DNA from: a virus
Length of the DNA: 24,337 nucleotides
Reading direction: 5' to 3' (one strand)
Virus record (IMG/VR): IMGVR_UViG_3300017772_000123
Coordinates: 1-24,337 of that record
This document shows, one piece after another, positions 1-9,136 of the stretch. The stretch's first letter is position 1. Each line of letters begins with the position of its first letter. The notes under the pieces are model-generated. The model was given only the letters and a program-made list of their open reading frames with translations. It did no database searches and was not told the origin of the DNA. The position numbers and the translations under genes are program-made.

Positions 1-300
1 TAAAGTAGATGTTGCATAAGAAGTTGAACTAATTCCAGTTTCAGTTGTAGTTGATCCTTCAACAATTTGAAGAACTTTTCCACCACTTACTGCCTCAAAA
101 GCTGGAGGTGATCCAGCTCCAGTAGAAGTTAAAACTTGTCCATCACTACCAGTTGCTACTACTGCTGGATTTCCAGAGGCATCATAAGTAATAATATTTC
201 CATCAGTACCTCCAGCCATTTTTGCTAACGAAATAATATCGTCAGCTATATCACTAGCAGTTAAAGCTGCTGATGCTGGTTTGTTACCTATATAACTCAT
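1..300 (-). CDS. Tail fibre/appendage-like protein, N-terminal part (runs off window)
   Basis: The reading frame opens with ATG at 300-298 and is still open at position 1, so only the first 100 residues are visible. It begins MSYIGNKPASAAL, followed by SDIADDIISLAKMAGG, GNIITYDASGNPAVVATG and SDGQVLTSTGAGSPPAFE. This low-complexity, Gly/Ser/Thr-rich opening is a recurring N-terminus of fibre or other surface proteins in marine phages (family knowledge), where variable receptor-binding parts follow. It lies one base after the stop of the 121-residue gene and continues the virion block, so it is probably a tail or fibre accessory component. The missing C-terminus prevents assignment of receptor or enzymatic activity. 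Confidence 0.75.
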   Translation of the reverse strand, partial: MSYIGNKPASAALTASDIADDIISLAKMAGGTDGNIITYDASGNPAVVATGSDGQVLTSTGAGSPPAFEAVSGGKVLQIVEGSTTTETGISSTSYATSTL

Positions 301-301
301 C

Positions 302-667
302 CTATGTTATCTCCATTATAGACAATGTTCCTGAAACTTTATCTGCAACTGAACAATCTATTTTTAGTACATCTGTTGTTTCCATAACTACTTTTCCTCC
401 AGATAAAAGCTCTAATGAACTTCCTGCTGGTATAGTTACATCTTTTACTAAAAATGATGTTGTATTCGCAACATTGTTTGCTCCATTTCGGTTTGATGTA
501 TTACTTTCTAATTCTACTTCAACAGTAACTGCTGAACTATGAATGTTAGTAAGTATCAAACCAAGAACAACAGTAGTTGTACTACCAGCGACAGTATACA
601 TAGTGTACGCTGTACCTGCACTAGCAGGTTCTGCTGCAAAAGTTACACATTTGAACGTGTTAGCCAT
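302..667 (-). CDS. Small beta-rich virion protein, tail/fibre region
   Basis: A 121-residue protein starting MANTFKCVTFAAEP. It has alternating hydrophobic and Thr/Val-rich segments (TTTVVLGLILTNIHSS, VTVEVELESN, FLVKDVTIPAGSSLELL, KVVMETTDVLKIDCS, VSGTLSIMEIT) that predict an almost all-beta domain. Proteins with the same 'LVKD.PIPAGSSL...G.KVVLE..D.I' pattern are common next to fibre genes of marine phages and are treated as structural (family knowledge, no named function). It starts 15 bases after the fibre stop behind the purine-rich site AAAGGAG, and its stop is followed almost at once by the next start. No signal peptide or membrane helix is seen. A role as a fibre or tail accessory protein is inferred from shape and context. 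Confidence 0.7.
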   Translation of the reverse strand: MANTFKCVTFAAEPASAGTAYTMYTVAGSTTTVVLGLILTNIHSSAVTVEVELESNTSNRNGANNVANTTSFLVKDVTIPAGSSLELLSGGKVVMETTDVLKIDCSVADKVSGTLSIMEIT

Positions 668-682
668 TTATTTTCTCCTTTG

Positions 683-2107
683 TTAGCCCAATGCGATTGC
701 GAGCGCAGTGGGATCTTCTCCTGTATTTGTTATTGTTAAAGTTTCATTACTGCCATCATTACTTTCTGTAAAAGAAATTCCTGTTCCAGCTACTAATTTA
801 CCATTTAAATATCCTGCCGTGGAATCATTAGAACTAACTAAAACTTTAACATCTGTATCTGTAGTAATTGCTGCCCAAGAACTACCGTTATAATAATTTA
901 ATGTATTAGCACTGGTATTATAATATAAATCTCCTGCATCATTACTTGATCCAGGTGCAGAACTTGCAATTCTATATCTATCAGCAAAACTATTTACTCC
1001 AGCAATATTTGTTGCTGTAGTATTAACATTAGCAATTGATCCAGCTACACTTGCAATATTAGTTACAACTCCAGAAGCTCCTAAAGTTGCCATGTTTGTA
1101 ACATTGGCAGAAGTTGCTAATAAATTTAAATCAGTAACAATATCACTAGTCGCTAAAGTATTAAGGTCAGATACAATATCTGAAGTTGCTAATGTATTAA
1201 TATCAGAAACTATGTCAGAAGTTGCAAGGGTATTTAAATCTGAAACTATATCGGATGTAGCAAGTGTATTTAAATCGCTTACTATATCTGATGTAGCTAA
1301 AGTGTTCATGTCAGAAATAATATCTGAACTTGCAAGTAAAGCCATGTCAGCTATACAATCTGTTGTAGCAAGTAAAGCCATATCAGCTACACAAGCACTT
1401 GTTCCAAGTAATGCCATATCTGCTACCGCATCTGCAGTACCAAGTCTTCCAATTTCAGTTGCTTTTCCAGCTACAGCTCCTATATCAGAAGCATCTGCTG
1501 CTACCGCATTTATATTTGTTGCATTACCTGCAACAGCAGTAACATTACTAGCTATACCGCTAACTGTTGAAATATTAGCAGCAATCCCAGCTACAGTTGC
1601 AACATCAGTTATTGATTGGTCAAACTCTAAAGCTGTTCCTGAAGAATTAACGGAAAGAATTTTATTTGCTACAAGATTTGGTAAGGTAAGATTGTATGTG
1701 TTTGACGTTGTAGCTGCAGCTTTAGGAGAGAATTTTAAATCTCTTTCTACTTGCTGAATCATAGCAATAATTTTATCTAGTTCAGTATTTAATGAATCTA
1801 TTTGAAAAGCACCTGAAGTTGGAAAGTCTGTTGATCTAGCTATTCCTAAATCTCTATAAATTGTAATTACATCATTAAGAGTAGCCCCACCCCCCAATGC
1901 AATTGCTCCACCGCCAGAAACTCCTGCTCCTGTTACCGAATACTGCGAAGCTGATGATGGTGATGCATTATATGTTAATAATGAAGTACCATTATAAACT
2001 TTAATATCTGCTGTTGTAAAAAATTCAAAGGGAACAGAAAAAGCAGTCTGTCCACTTGAAGCTGTATATTGAACCCTAGGTTCTGTATCAGATATAGTAA
2101 TAGCCAT
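683..2107 (-). CDS. Tail fibre protein with T7 gp17-type N-terminal domain and repeat stalk
   Basis: A 474-residue fibre. Residues 1-125 (YTASSGQTAFSVPFEFF, VYNGTSLLTYN, GGGAIALGGGATLNDVITIYRDLGIARSTDF, LNTELDKIIAMIQQVERDL) match the tail-attachment domain of T7 gp17-like fibres, which docks the fibre to the tail tube. Residues about 170-220 are five 10-residue repeats of the TVAGIAANIS type. Residues about 219-352 are 12-residue repeats of the NTLATSDIVSDL type. Residues 378-415 (RIASSAPGSSNDAGDLYYNT, LNYYNGSSWAAI) are a small domain often found near fibre C-termini. The protein is shorter than T7 gp17 and has no obvious large receptor-binding tip, so the two downstream genes may complete the fibre. 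Its start overlaps the stop of the upstream internal core gene by one base. Confidence 0.88.
   Translation of the reverse strand: MAITISDTEPRVQYTASSGQTAFSVPFEFFTTADIKVYNGTSLLTYNASPSSASQYSVTGAGVSGGGAIALGGGATLNDVITIYRDLGIARSTDFPTSGAFQIDSLNTELDKIIAMIQQVERDLKFSPKAAATTSNTYNLTLPNLVANKILSVNSSGTALEFDQSITDVATVAGIAANISTVSGIASNVTAVAGNATNINAVAADASDIGAVAGKATEIGRLGTADAVADMALLGTSACVADMALLATTDCIADMALLASSDIISDMNTLATSDIVSDLNTLATSDIVSDLNTLATSDIVSDINTLATSDIVSDLNTLATSDIVTDLNLLATSANVTNMATLGASGVVTNIASVAGSIANVNTTATNIAGVNSFADRYRIASSAPGSSNDAGDLYYNTSANTLNYYNGSSWAAITTDTDVKVLVSSNDSTAGYLNGKLVAGTGISFTESNDGSNETLTITNTGEDPTALAIALG
1052..1453 (-). repeat. Tandem 36-bp coding repeat (12-residue fibre stalk repeats)
   Basis: About eleven consecutive 12-residue units lie inside the fibre gene. 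The central five read almost identically (NTLATSDIVSD with L, I or M at one position). The flanking units are diverged but keep the hydrophobic positions and the Ser/Thr-Asp turn. The DNA copies differ at many third positions while the residues stay constant, so protein-level selection or old duplication is more likely than recent expansion. There are no spacers between units. Confidence 0.9.
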
Positions 2108-5100
2108 TAATTTAATCCTTTTTGAATGTCGTCAAACAACCAATCGAGATACCATACATTCTGAAACGGTATCAATCTACGCACATTCTTAGCTGTGTGA
2201 TGGTTATATTTGTTTCCTCCAACATCAAATAATATGTCGGCAATATTATAAATTTGACCTCCAGTTGGGCCAAACATAGTTCCTGCTTTCCATCTTCCAG
2301 AAGATCCGTATGGTCTTTTTTCTCCTAACATAGGAGATATACCAATTCTATTATCTGATAAAGTTTCTATAGCTTTATTTACATCTGTATATATTCCAGC
2401 TAATCCTGATCTATCAAACGCATTAAGTAATTTTTGAGTTAATGATAATTTAGAATAATCTCTATTAAATCTAAATTTATGATATACTCCATCAATTAAC
2501 ATACCTGATCCCATTAATAACATTGATCCAAATAAAAAATCTAAATCACGTTCTTGCATACCCCTCATCAACATTCTTTGTGTTGCTGACATAGCAAATT
2601 TTTTAAATTGAGCAAAAGTAGAACCTAATTCTGTACTCATCCATTTAGGAGTATCTCCTAAACCTGGAGTAACAATTGTAATATTAATATCTTTATTAAG
2701 AGCTGCACCAAAAGCATCAATAGCTTGAGCATCTTTCCATTGAGAAGTATTAGCCATGAAATTATGTTTTGTTTTTTCACCATACTGTTCAAATTGAACA
2801 GCTATTCTTCTAGCCATATCTTTATCAATACCTGAAGATGATAATGCTGTTTTCCATTTATCTCCTAAAGTACCTTTACTCCAAGAAATAGAATCTTCTA
2901 TAATTCTAGAGCCAATAGTAACTGATGCCATAGACTTAGCCATTTCTGTCCATCTAGACATAAGGTTAACATACATAAAATTAATTGCTGATACTTTACC
3001 CATAGCTCCTTCAAGTCTATTTGCTAAACCAAACATATCTCCTACATCTGCAAATAACATTGCTCTTTGACCTGTAACCATATCTACTGCTTCACCAAAA
3101 GATTGAGCTTCTTTTTTACCCATTTTAAATAATTTTCCATCACCAAGAAAATTACCTAACATTTCAAATTGAGTTGCAAAACCTCTTTTAATTCCAGAAG
3201 TCATAGTAACACGAGCTACATCTGGTATTGCTGCAAAGAAACCAGTAAGCATAGTTAATGCGTTATAATGTTTAGCAGTTCTCATTGCTGTTGAAGTCCA
3301 TGCATGAGGATTAGCAGGTAAACCATATGTTCCTTTAATAAGTTCTATACCTGCTTCAAGATCATCTAATGTTTGATCTCTTTCTTTAAGTAATTTAGAT
3401 CTATTAACTTTTTTACCCATAGCCATTTTTATATTGTATTCATTTGCAACACTCATAAGACCAGGATTAAATCCAGACATTTCAGCATCTTCAATAAATC
3501 TAAATCCTAAACCATTAGGATCTCCATATTTTTTTGTAAGTAAAATGTCAGGTATCATTTGTCTTGCGTATATTTTTTGTAAAGCAAATATGTCAGACAT
3601 AATCATACCTGCTTCTATTAATTCTAATTGAGCTTGTTTATCTAAATTTAATTCTCTAGCTCTATTAGCTCTTGCGTATCTTGGATCTTTAAATACATAT
3701 CTTTGATTAACATCGTAATCTCCTTTTCTTGGTTTAACAAAAGGAAAGTGATTTGATAAATCTTTAACTAACTGATCTAAATCAGCTTTGTTAATTTGAA
3801 TACCTTGTCTTTGATAAAATCTTTCTATAATACCTCTAAAATGATCTTTATTTTTATCAATAGCATTTTTAATATAAACAATATTAATATAATCTTTAAC
3901 TCCTTTACCTTTTTGTATTCTTTCTAATCTTTTAGTTAATTTATCAATTGTAGATTCTATTCTTGAAATAGAATAAACTTCATCAGGATCTCCGTATTTA
4001 GATTTAAAAGTTCTAGCACCTAAACCTTTTTTTCTAATATCTTTTAATGTGTCTTGCCAAAATTTTAATTCGGATTCAACTGGTAATTCTCTAATTTTAA
4101 GTAAGTTAGCTTCTTTAAATAAAGGTTCATAAACTTTCTTTTGAGTTATTCGAGCAGCTTCAGCTACTTCAGGTATTGCATGATCAAAACTGTTAAGTCT
4201 TGCAATAGTTATTTCTTTTGCAAATTGTGTTTGATTTAACCATCCTTGAGATTGAGCATCTTTACCTCTGTTTTTAAACATCATCATAAAATCAGTTTTA
4301 GGTACAGAAGATCCTGTTTCTAATTGTTGTCTTTGAACATATTTTAAATATTCGTCTTTAATCATTTTATGAGATTCTATTTCACCTACTCTCATCATAC
4401 GCATATCAGTTTCTATTGATTTGCCTGTTGCATTAAATCCCCATGCTTTAGTATTTTTTAATTTAAGTAACGGAGTATCTAATAAATCTCCCATTATTTT
4501 TCTTGCTGTTAAAGAAGTATTTTGTTTTATAACTCTAAACACAGGAGTCCATGGGCCTTCTTCTCCAAATATACTTAAATTAGATTTGACAAATTTTTCA
4601 CCTGTCATTTGTTCTTTAGCTGTAAATTTTTTAGAAGTTGTTGTTGTTTCCGCAGCTCCTACTGTACTAGGAGATGGATCTGTTTTATTAGGATTAACAA
4701 AAGTACCATCTATAGCTATATCACCTTCTTTAATAGAAGTTTTAGAAGATGTATTGCTAATCCATTGCTCATCATATGCTTTAATTTTTTGTTGTGTTTT
4801 TAAATTAGGAACAGCAGTTAATTTATTTAATAAAAAAGGAATAGCATAACCATATGCTGCTACAAAAGGTACATAGCTATCATCTCTCATTGGATCTAAA
4901 TTTTGTTTAACTAATTCTTCTGCTAACATTGCAGAACCTACCATTTTACCTACAGAACCTGCTTTAGTAAAAAATAAAGCACTTGATGGATCTAATACAG
5001 CACCTGTTACTTTACCTATATAATGCCATGGTGAAGCATAATTTAAATCTTGATGTTTTTTATATTTTTCAATTATAGAAGATGTTTCTTGACTACTTTT

Positions 5101-5334
5101 ACTAAAGTAAAATAAATGCATAAAATCTTCATAACCTTTTAATTGGGGATCTTGAGATGGAATATAATTATCTTCAGGTACAAAATCTGAATTATCAATC
5201 ATATGTTGATAAACCATTGCTGGTAAATTTTCTGTATTAAACCCACCTTTAAAATCTTTCCACCAATCAAATTTTACAGGTTCAATTTGTTTACTACCTT
5301 CATTTGTCCAAGGTCTAGGAAAAAATACTGACAT
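2107..5334 (-). CDS. Internal virion (core/ejection) protein, T7 gp16-position
   Basis: A 1075-residue protein in the place of T7 gp16, between the gp15-like gene and the fibre. In T7-like phages the large core proteins are ejected into the cell and extend the tail channel across the envelope. The N-terminus (FPRPWTNEGSKQIEPVKFDWWKDF) is followed by a helical region with hydrophobic stretches near residues 125-170 (PSSALFFTKAGSVGKMVGSA, VPFVAAYGYAIPFLL). A long Lys/Glu-rich helical middle follows, then hydrophobic segments near residues 690-720 and 935-955 (FLFGSMLLMGSGMLIDGVY). The C-terminal part (MFGPTGGQIYNIADIL, RRLIPFQNVWYLDWLFDDI) is typical of podovirus internal core proteins. No lytic transglycosylase (SLT-type) catalytic motif is visible, unlike T7 gp16. 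The start overlaps the upstream stop by one base. Confidence 0.8.
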   Translation of the reverse strand: MSVFFPRPWTNEGSKQIEPVKFDWWKDFKGGFNTENLPAMVYQHMIDNSDFVPEDNYIPSQDPQLKGYEDFMHLFYFSKSSQETSSIIEKYKKHQDLNYASPWHYIGKVTGAVLDPSSALFFTKAGSVGKMVGSAMLAEELVKQNLDPMRDDSYVPFVAAYGYAIPFLLNKLTAVPNLKTQQKIKAYDEQWISNTSSKTSIKEGDIAIDGTFVNPNKTDPSPSTVGAAETTTTSKKFTAKEQMTGEKFVKSNLSIFGEEGPWTPVFRVIKQNTSLTARKIMGDLLDTPLLKLKNTKAWGFNATGKSIETDMRMMRVGEIESHKMIKDEYLKYVQRQQLETGSSVPKTDFMMMFKNRGKDAQSQGWLNQTQFAKEITIARLNSFDHAIPEVAEAARITQKKVYEPLFKEANLLKIRELPVESELKFWQDTLKDIRKKGLGARTFKSKYGDPDEVYSISRIESTIDKLTKRLERIQKGKGVKDYINIVYIKNAIDKNKDHFRGIIERFYQRQGIQINKADLDQLVKDLSNHFPFVKPRKGDYDVNQRYVFKDPRYARANRARELNLDKQAQLELIEAGMIMSDIFALQKIYARQMIPDILLTKKYGDPNGLGFRFIEDAEMSGFNPGLMSVANEYNIKMAMGKKVNRSKLLKERDQTLDDLEAGIELIKGTYGLPANPHAWTSTAMRTAKHYNALTMLTGFFAAIPDVARVTMTSGIKRGFATQFEMLGNFLGDGKLFKMGKKEAQSFGEAVDMVTGQRAMLFADVGDMFGLANRLEGAMGKVSAINFMYVNLMSRWTEMAKSMASVTIGSRIIEDSISWSKGTLGDKWKTALSSSGIDKDMARRIAVQFEQYGEKTKHNFMANTSQWKDAQAIDAFGAALNKDINITIVTPGLGDTPKWMSTELGSTFAQFKKFAMSATQRMLMRGMQERDLDFLFGSMLLMGSGMLIDGVYHKFRFNRDYSKLSLTQKLLNAFDRSGLAGIYTDVNKAIETLSDNRIGISPMLGEKRPYGSSGRWKAGTMFGPTGGQIYNIADILFDVGGNKYNHHTAKNVRRLIPFQNVWYLDWLFDDIQKGLN

Positions 5335-8300
5335 TATAATTTGCCTAATTCACCATTATATGAATTAATAGCTTCATCAATTCCTCTAAATATAACTGCA
5401 TTTACATAAGGATTATTAATACCAAATTTTTCATTAAAATAATCAACACCCATTTCATGTTTAGTTATAAATTTTAATAATTTATGCATTTGATTAGAAT
5501 CCATTAAATCTATTGTAGTATCTCTACTTAATGTTGGATGATTATCTAAAGCTTCAAAATAAGATTCCATATCAGTTGCATATTTTGTTTTAGTTAATAT
5601 ATCTGAAATTGTTGGTTCTGATCCATATTCAGTAGGTATTTTTTCAGCATTTAAAGCTTGTGTTAAAATAGAATGATTTAAAAATAATCTAGTTGCAGCT
5701 CTAATGCTATCTTTAGGATGTGAAAATACTGCAAAATGTCTGCTATCTCTTTTATAATTAAGATCTATTTCACCATCCCAATTATCTGAACTAATTGATG
5801 TCCAGTTATTCGTTCTGTGTGATAATCTTAATTCTGTATTGTTATAATTTTCTAATGCATAATTTTTAAAATTTAAACTCATTGCATTTTCACTTAAAAC
5901 CATTTTTTCTGGTGGTACTGCAGCAGAAGTAACTTTTTCTAAATTAGATAAATCTCTATTTAAGTTAATCTTTTTTTGTTGACTAATACTGTCGTTAGCT
6001 GTTTTAGCTGCTGAAGATAATTCAGTTGCAATTTCTCTAAAATCTCCATCAAAACCTAATTGTCTTGCAAGAAAAGCAAAAGGTCTAACTTCTGTAGGTA
6101 AATCATCAAGTCCAGGTATATCTGGATAAAATCTGTAATCGCTTAATTTAAGTGAATTTCTTATAACACTATGTAAAAATCTTTTACCCCTATCTGTTCT
6201 GTCATATTCTTTTCCATGAAATGATTCAGTTGTTCCCATTTCTTCATAAATTTTATTTGCAGTATCATTAATTAATGTAGCCATACTGCCTTGAGCTGGG
6301 CCTGGAATTGGTGCTTTACTATAATCAGTCCATCCAATAGGTTTAAAATTACCTTCAATTGGAATCATAAAATCACCATCCCATAAAGTTAATTTGTATG
6401 CAGGTCTGTTATTTTCATCATTATACATTTGTCTATCAATTGAAATTTTTACATTTTCATTATTTTTATTATCAAAATATTTATTTAATATTTTTTGAAT
6501 ATCATTCCAATTATTTGTGCCAAATTTATCTGCTTTTTCTCCTTGGTATAAATTTGCATTTTCAGCTTTCATTTTATCAAATTTTTCATACCATTTATTC
6601 ATTTCGATTTTAGCTGCAGCTCTTTCTTCTTTAGAAGAAGTTAAACCTTTCCAAGAAGTTAATTTAGATTTTTGTTCTGCTAAATAACCTTTGTTAAAAA
6701 TTTCTGTTAAAGCTTCTTCTGAATGAACTTCATCTCCTCCAGCAGTCATAAACGCTTTTTTAACATGAGCATAAATATCTTTATTGTTAGGTTCTCCATA
6801 TGTTTGCCAAAAAGGATCTTTAACTAATTTAGGTTTTCCATCAGAAGTATTTGTTTCAATACCCCACCCTGATTGTTTTAATTTTCTAGTTGCTATATTC
6901 CATGCTTGATCTCTTAAATTTTCATTACCATCTTTCCAAGGATCTATTTCATTACCTGGTGTCATGTTTGCTAAAGCTTCATTAAAAAAACCTTGAAATT
7001 GAGTATAAGCAGCAGGAGGTGTTATGTTACTTGGAACCATTGCAAAAAATGTACTTTGATCTGCTGCAGTAAATAAATGTTTATTTAATTCACCTTTACC
7101 ACCTGCCATCATTTCTGGAATCCAGTTTGGTGATGCTACTTTTGAGTTAAATAATTGTCTAAAATTTTTTGTACTATCTTCGTGATTAACAATGCTTTCT
7201 AATCTTTTATCTTTTTTATCATTACCAATACCATTTAATATATTAGTTGCTGTATCATAATTTTTATTTGATATTTCATCAATTACACCTTTGCTTAAAG
7301 CTTGTTCATATAAACCAGGATATTCAATGTCAGGAAAAAAGTTTTTAACATATTTATATATTTCTGTTTGTTCTTTTAACTTTTCTAAAGAAGGTGGATC
7401 TTTATAATCAGCAGCTTTATTAAGTTTTAAAGCATTTGCTAATTCAGGTGGATAATAATCTTGTCCATCAAATAAATTAATTGCAGTAATAAAACCATCG
7501 CTTTTTAAATCACTATATTTTACTTTACGAATATTATTATTAGCAAGAATAGCTTCACCCCATTCTGCAGGAGTAACTCCTTCATCAGCCCAATTAATTA
7601 TTTTATTAGAATATTGCATTGTTTTAGATACAACTCTTTGAGTATTATTTGCTTTAGATACATAAGTAATTAATTCATCTGTAAGTTCTAAATTGTTATC
7701 TGCTGCAATTTTATTTACATCTTTAAAACCACCTTTAAAATTAGCAATATCTAATGGTTGATTTATTTCACTTAATTCTTTAATATTTGGTTTTATTTTT
7801 TTAGGTTTTCCAAAAATAGTTTCACTATTAAAATCTTTAAATTGCTTCCAAATTTTATCTATAATTTTTATTCTATCTTGGTCATCTTTCATAAAGTTAT
7901 CAGCCATTTTAAATACTGGATTATCTTTATGTTGTTCTCCATAAATAGGATGAGCTTTTCCTTTATATGAAGTTTTATCATTACCTTCTTTTAAAGATTG
8001 TAACCAATATAAAGCTTCAACTTCCATTCCATTTTTATACATAGATTTCATTGTATTAAATCCTCTTGCAACAAGAGCTGCTTCAATATTATTTTTAATA
8101 TTATTTAAATGATCTTTATCTGTAATTTTACGAGTTTTAACCATTGATTCAAAAGCATCATGAGAAAGTTCATTAATAATTAAAAGATTATTAATAAATG
8201 TATCATTAATACCTTTGATACTTAATTCTACTGGCATATCTGTAAAGTTATTCATTGCAAATTCCATTTCAGTATTTACATTTTCCCATGTAACTTCATA

Positions 8301-8699
8301 ATCATTAAATAATTTTGCGTTATCACTAATAGTTTTATTTTTTGCTGCAAATGTAATAGAGTTTTGACTATAACTTGATAACATTGCATTAGCTTGTATT
8401 TTATATGCAGGAGGTATTTTATCTAATAAATTTTTACTGTAAGTATCTACTGTTGCTTTCATTCCATTAGGATCAGCTTCATGATCTAACCTAGCTTTTT
8501 CAAAAAATTCTCTAGTTTTTATTTGAAAGTCATGGAAATAATTTGCATGAGCTGTAGCGTCAGCATCTCTTTGTAATCTTTTTAAAGTAGGTGCAAAAGC
8601 ATCTACAGCAATACTAAAATTACTTTTAGCAGATACATAAGGTACATTTGAACTTATTGTTTTTAATTTAACTTGTTTTTTACCACTATCTAATGCCAT
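5334..8699 (-). CDS. Large internal virion protein, T7 gp15-position
   Basis: A 1121-residue, predominantly helical, Lys/Asn/Glu-rich protein lying between the gp14-like and gp16-like genes, the position of T7 gp15 in the ejectosome. It opens MALDSGKKQVKLKTISSNVPYVSAKSNFSIAVDAFAPTLKRL, then long amphipathic helical stretches without signal peptide or clear membrane helix. Near the C-terminus lie RHFAVFSHPKDSIRAATRLFL and an acidic tail region HKLLKFITKHEMGVDYF. No peptidoglycan-cleaving motif is recognised with confidence, although the SHPKDSIRAATRLF segment resembles a region found before lysozyme-like or structural repeats in some phage core proteins. Its ATG overlaps the stop of the upstream gene by one base. 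Function is assigned from size, composition and gene order, not from a diagnostic motif. Confidence 0.75.
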   Translation of the reverse strand: MALDSGKKQVKLKTISSNVPYVSAKSNFSIAVDAFAPTLKRLQRDADATAHANYFHDFQIKTREFFEKARLDHEADPNGMKATVDTYSKNLLDKIPPAYKIQANAMLSSYSQNSITFAAKNKTISDNAKLFNDYEVTWENVNTEMEFAMNNFTDMPVELSIKGINDTFINNLLIINELSHDAFESMVKTRKITDKDHLNNIKNNIEAALVARGFNTMKSMYKNGMEVEALYWLQSLKEGNDKTSYKGKAHPIYGEQHKDNPVFKMADNFMKDDQDRIKIIDKIWKQFKDFNSETIFGKPKKIKPNIKELSEINQPLDIANFKGGFKDVNKIAADNNLELTDELITYVSKANNTQRVVSKTMQYSNKIINWADEGVTPAEWGEAILANNNIRKVKYSDLKSDGFITAINLFDGQDYYPPELANALKLNKAADYKDPPSLEKLKEQTEIYKYVKNFFPDIEYPGLYEQALSKGVIDEISNKNYDTATNILNGIGNDKKDKRLESIVNHEDSTKNFRQLFNSKVASPNWIPEMMAGGKGELNKHLFTAADQSTFFAMVPSNITPPAAYTQFQGFFNEALANMTPGNEIDPWKDGNENLRDQAWNIATRKLKQSGWGIETNTSDGKPKLVKDPFWQTYGEPNNKDIYAHVKKAFMTAGGDEVHSEEALTEIFNKGYLAEQKSKLTSWKGLTSSKEERAAAKIEMNKWYEKFDKMKAENANLYQGEKADKFGTNNWNDIQKILNKYFDNKNNENVKISIDRQMYNDENNRPAYKLTLWDGDFMIPIEGNFKPIGWTDYSKAPIPGPAQGSMATLINDTANKIYEEMGTTESFHGKEYDRTDRGKRFLHSVIRNSLKLSDYRFYPDIPGLDDLPTEVRPFAFLARQLGFDGDFREIATELSSAAKTANDSISQQKKINLNRDLSNLEKVTSAAVPPEKMVLSENAMSLNFKNYALENYNNTELRLSHRTNNWTSISSDNWDGEIDLNYKRDSRHFAVFSHPKDSIRAATRLFLNHSILTQALNAEKIPTEYGSEPTISDILTKTKYATDMESYFEALDNHPTLSRDTTIDLMDSNQMHKLLKFITKHEMGVDYFNEKFGINNPYVNAVIFRGIDEAINSYNGELGKL

Positions 8700-9136
8700 T
8701 ATGAGTATTGATCCTTTTTAGCTTTGTATTCGTAACCTGCACTTGCAATTGATACCCAACCACCAAACTGTTCTTTTTTACGTTGTGATTTAGCTATTTG
8801 TGCATTTAATGATTGTTCATTAATATCTGATGTCATATTTAATCTAATTGTAGCTATATCTTTTTCTGCTTTATAATATTGTTGATCTTGAATATTTAAA
8901 AATGATCTACTATCAATACTAAAACCTGATCCTGCTTGAATAGCTAAATTATGAGCTTGTGACATTCTTAAATTATCTCTACGATCTTCTTCTTCTTGTT
9001 TAGCAACTTCTGCTATTCTTTGAATACGATCTTGGTATCTAGCTTGTTCAGCTTTAGCTTGTTTTTTAGATTCTTTAATATCATACAAAGCTTTACCAGC
9101 TTGTATAACAAACATTGTTACTGGATCAGCACTCAT
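8699..9136 (-). CDS. Small internal virion protein, T7 gp14-like
   Basis: A 145-residue protein between tail tubular protein B and the large core proteins, exactly where T7-like phages encode gp14. The N-terminus MSADPVTMFVIQAGKALYDIKESKKQAKAE holds a short hydrophobic helix followed by a long charged, coiled-coil-prone helix (KAEQARYQDRIQRIAEVAKQEEEDRRDNL). The middle AGSGFSIDSRSFLNI and the closing Gly/Ala-rich segment FGGWVSIASAGYEY resemble gp14-type proteins that form the outer-membrane part of the ejection channel. It overlaps the upstream TTPB stop by four bases and the downstream start by one base. Shorter than T7 gp14, but shape and position agree. Confidence 0.75.
   Translation of the reverse strand: MSADPVTMFVIQAGKALYDIKESKKQAKAEQARYQDRIQRIAEVAKQEEEDRRDNLRMSQAHNLAIQAGSGFSIDSRSFLNIQDQQYYKAEKDIATIRLNMTSDINEQSLNAQIAKSQRKKEQFGGWVSIASAGYEYKAKKDQYS

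Noticed and set aside
1090-1330. Period-36 repeats resembling a CRISPR array
   Set aside because: Units are directly joined without spacers, diverge at third codon positions and lie inside a fibre gene frame.
1092-1757. A 221-codon plus-strand open frame opposite the fibre gene
   Set aside because: It mirrors the repeat stalk; its own period comes from the 36-base coding repeat on the other strand, and it has no ribosome site or neighbours on the plus strand.
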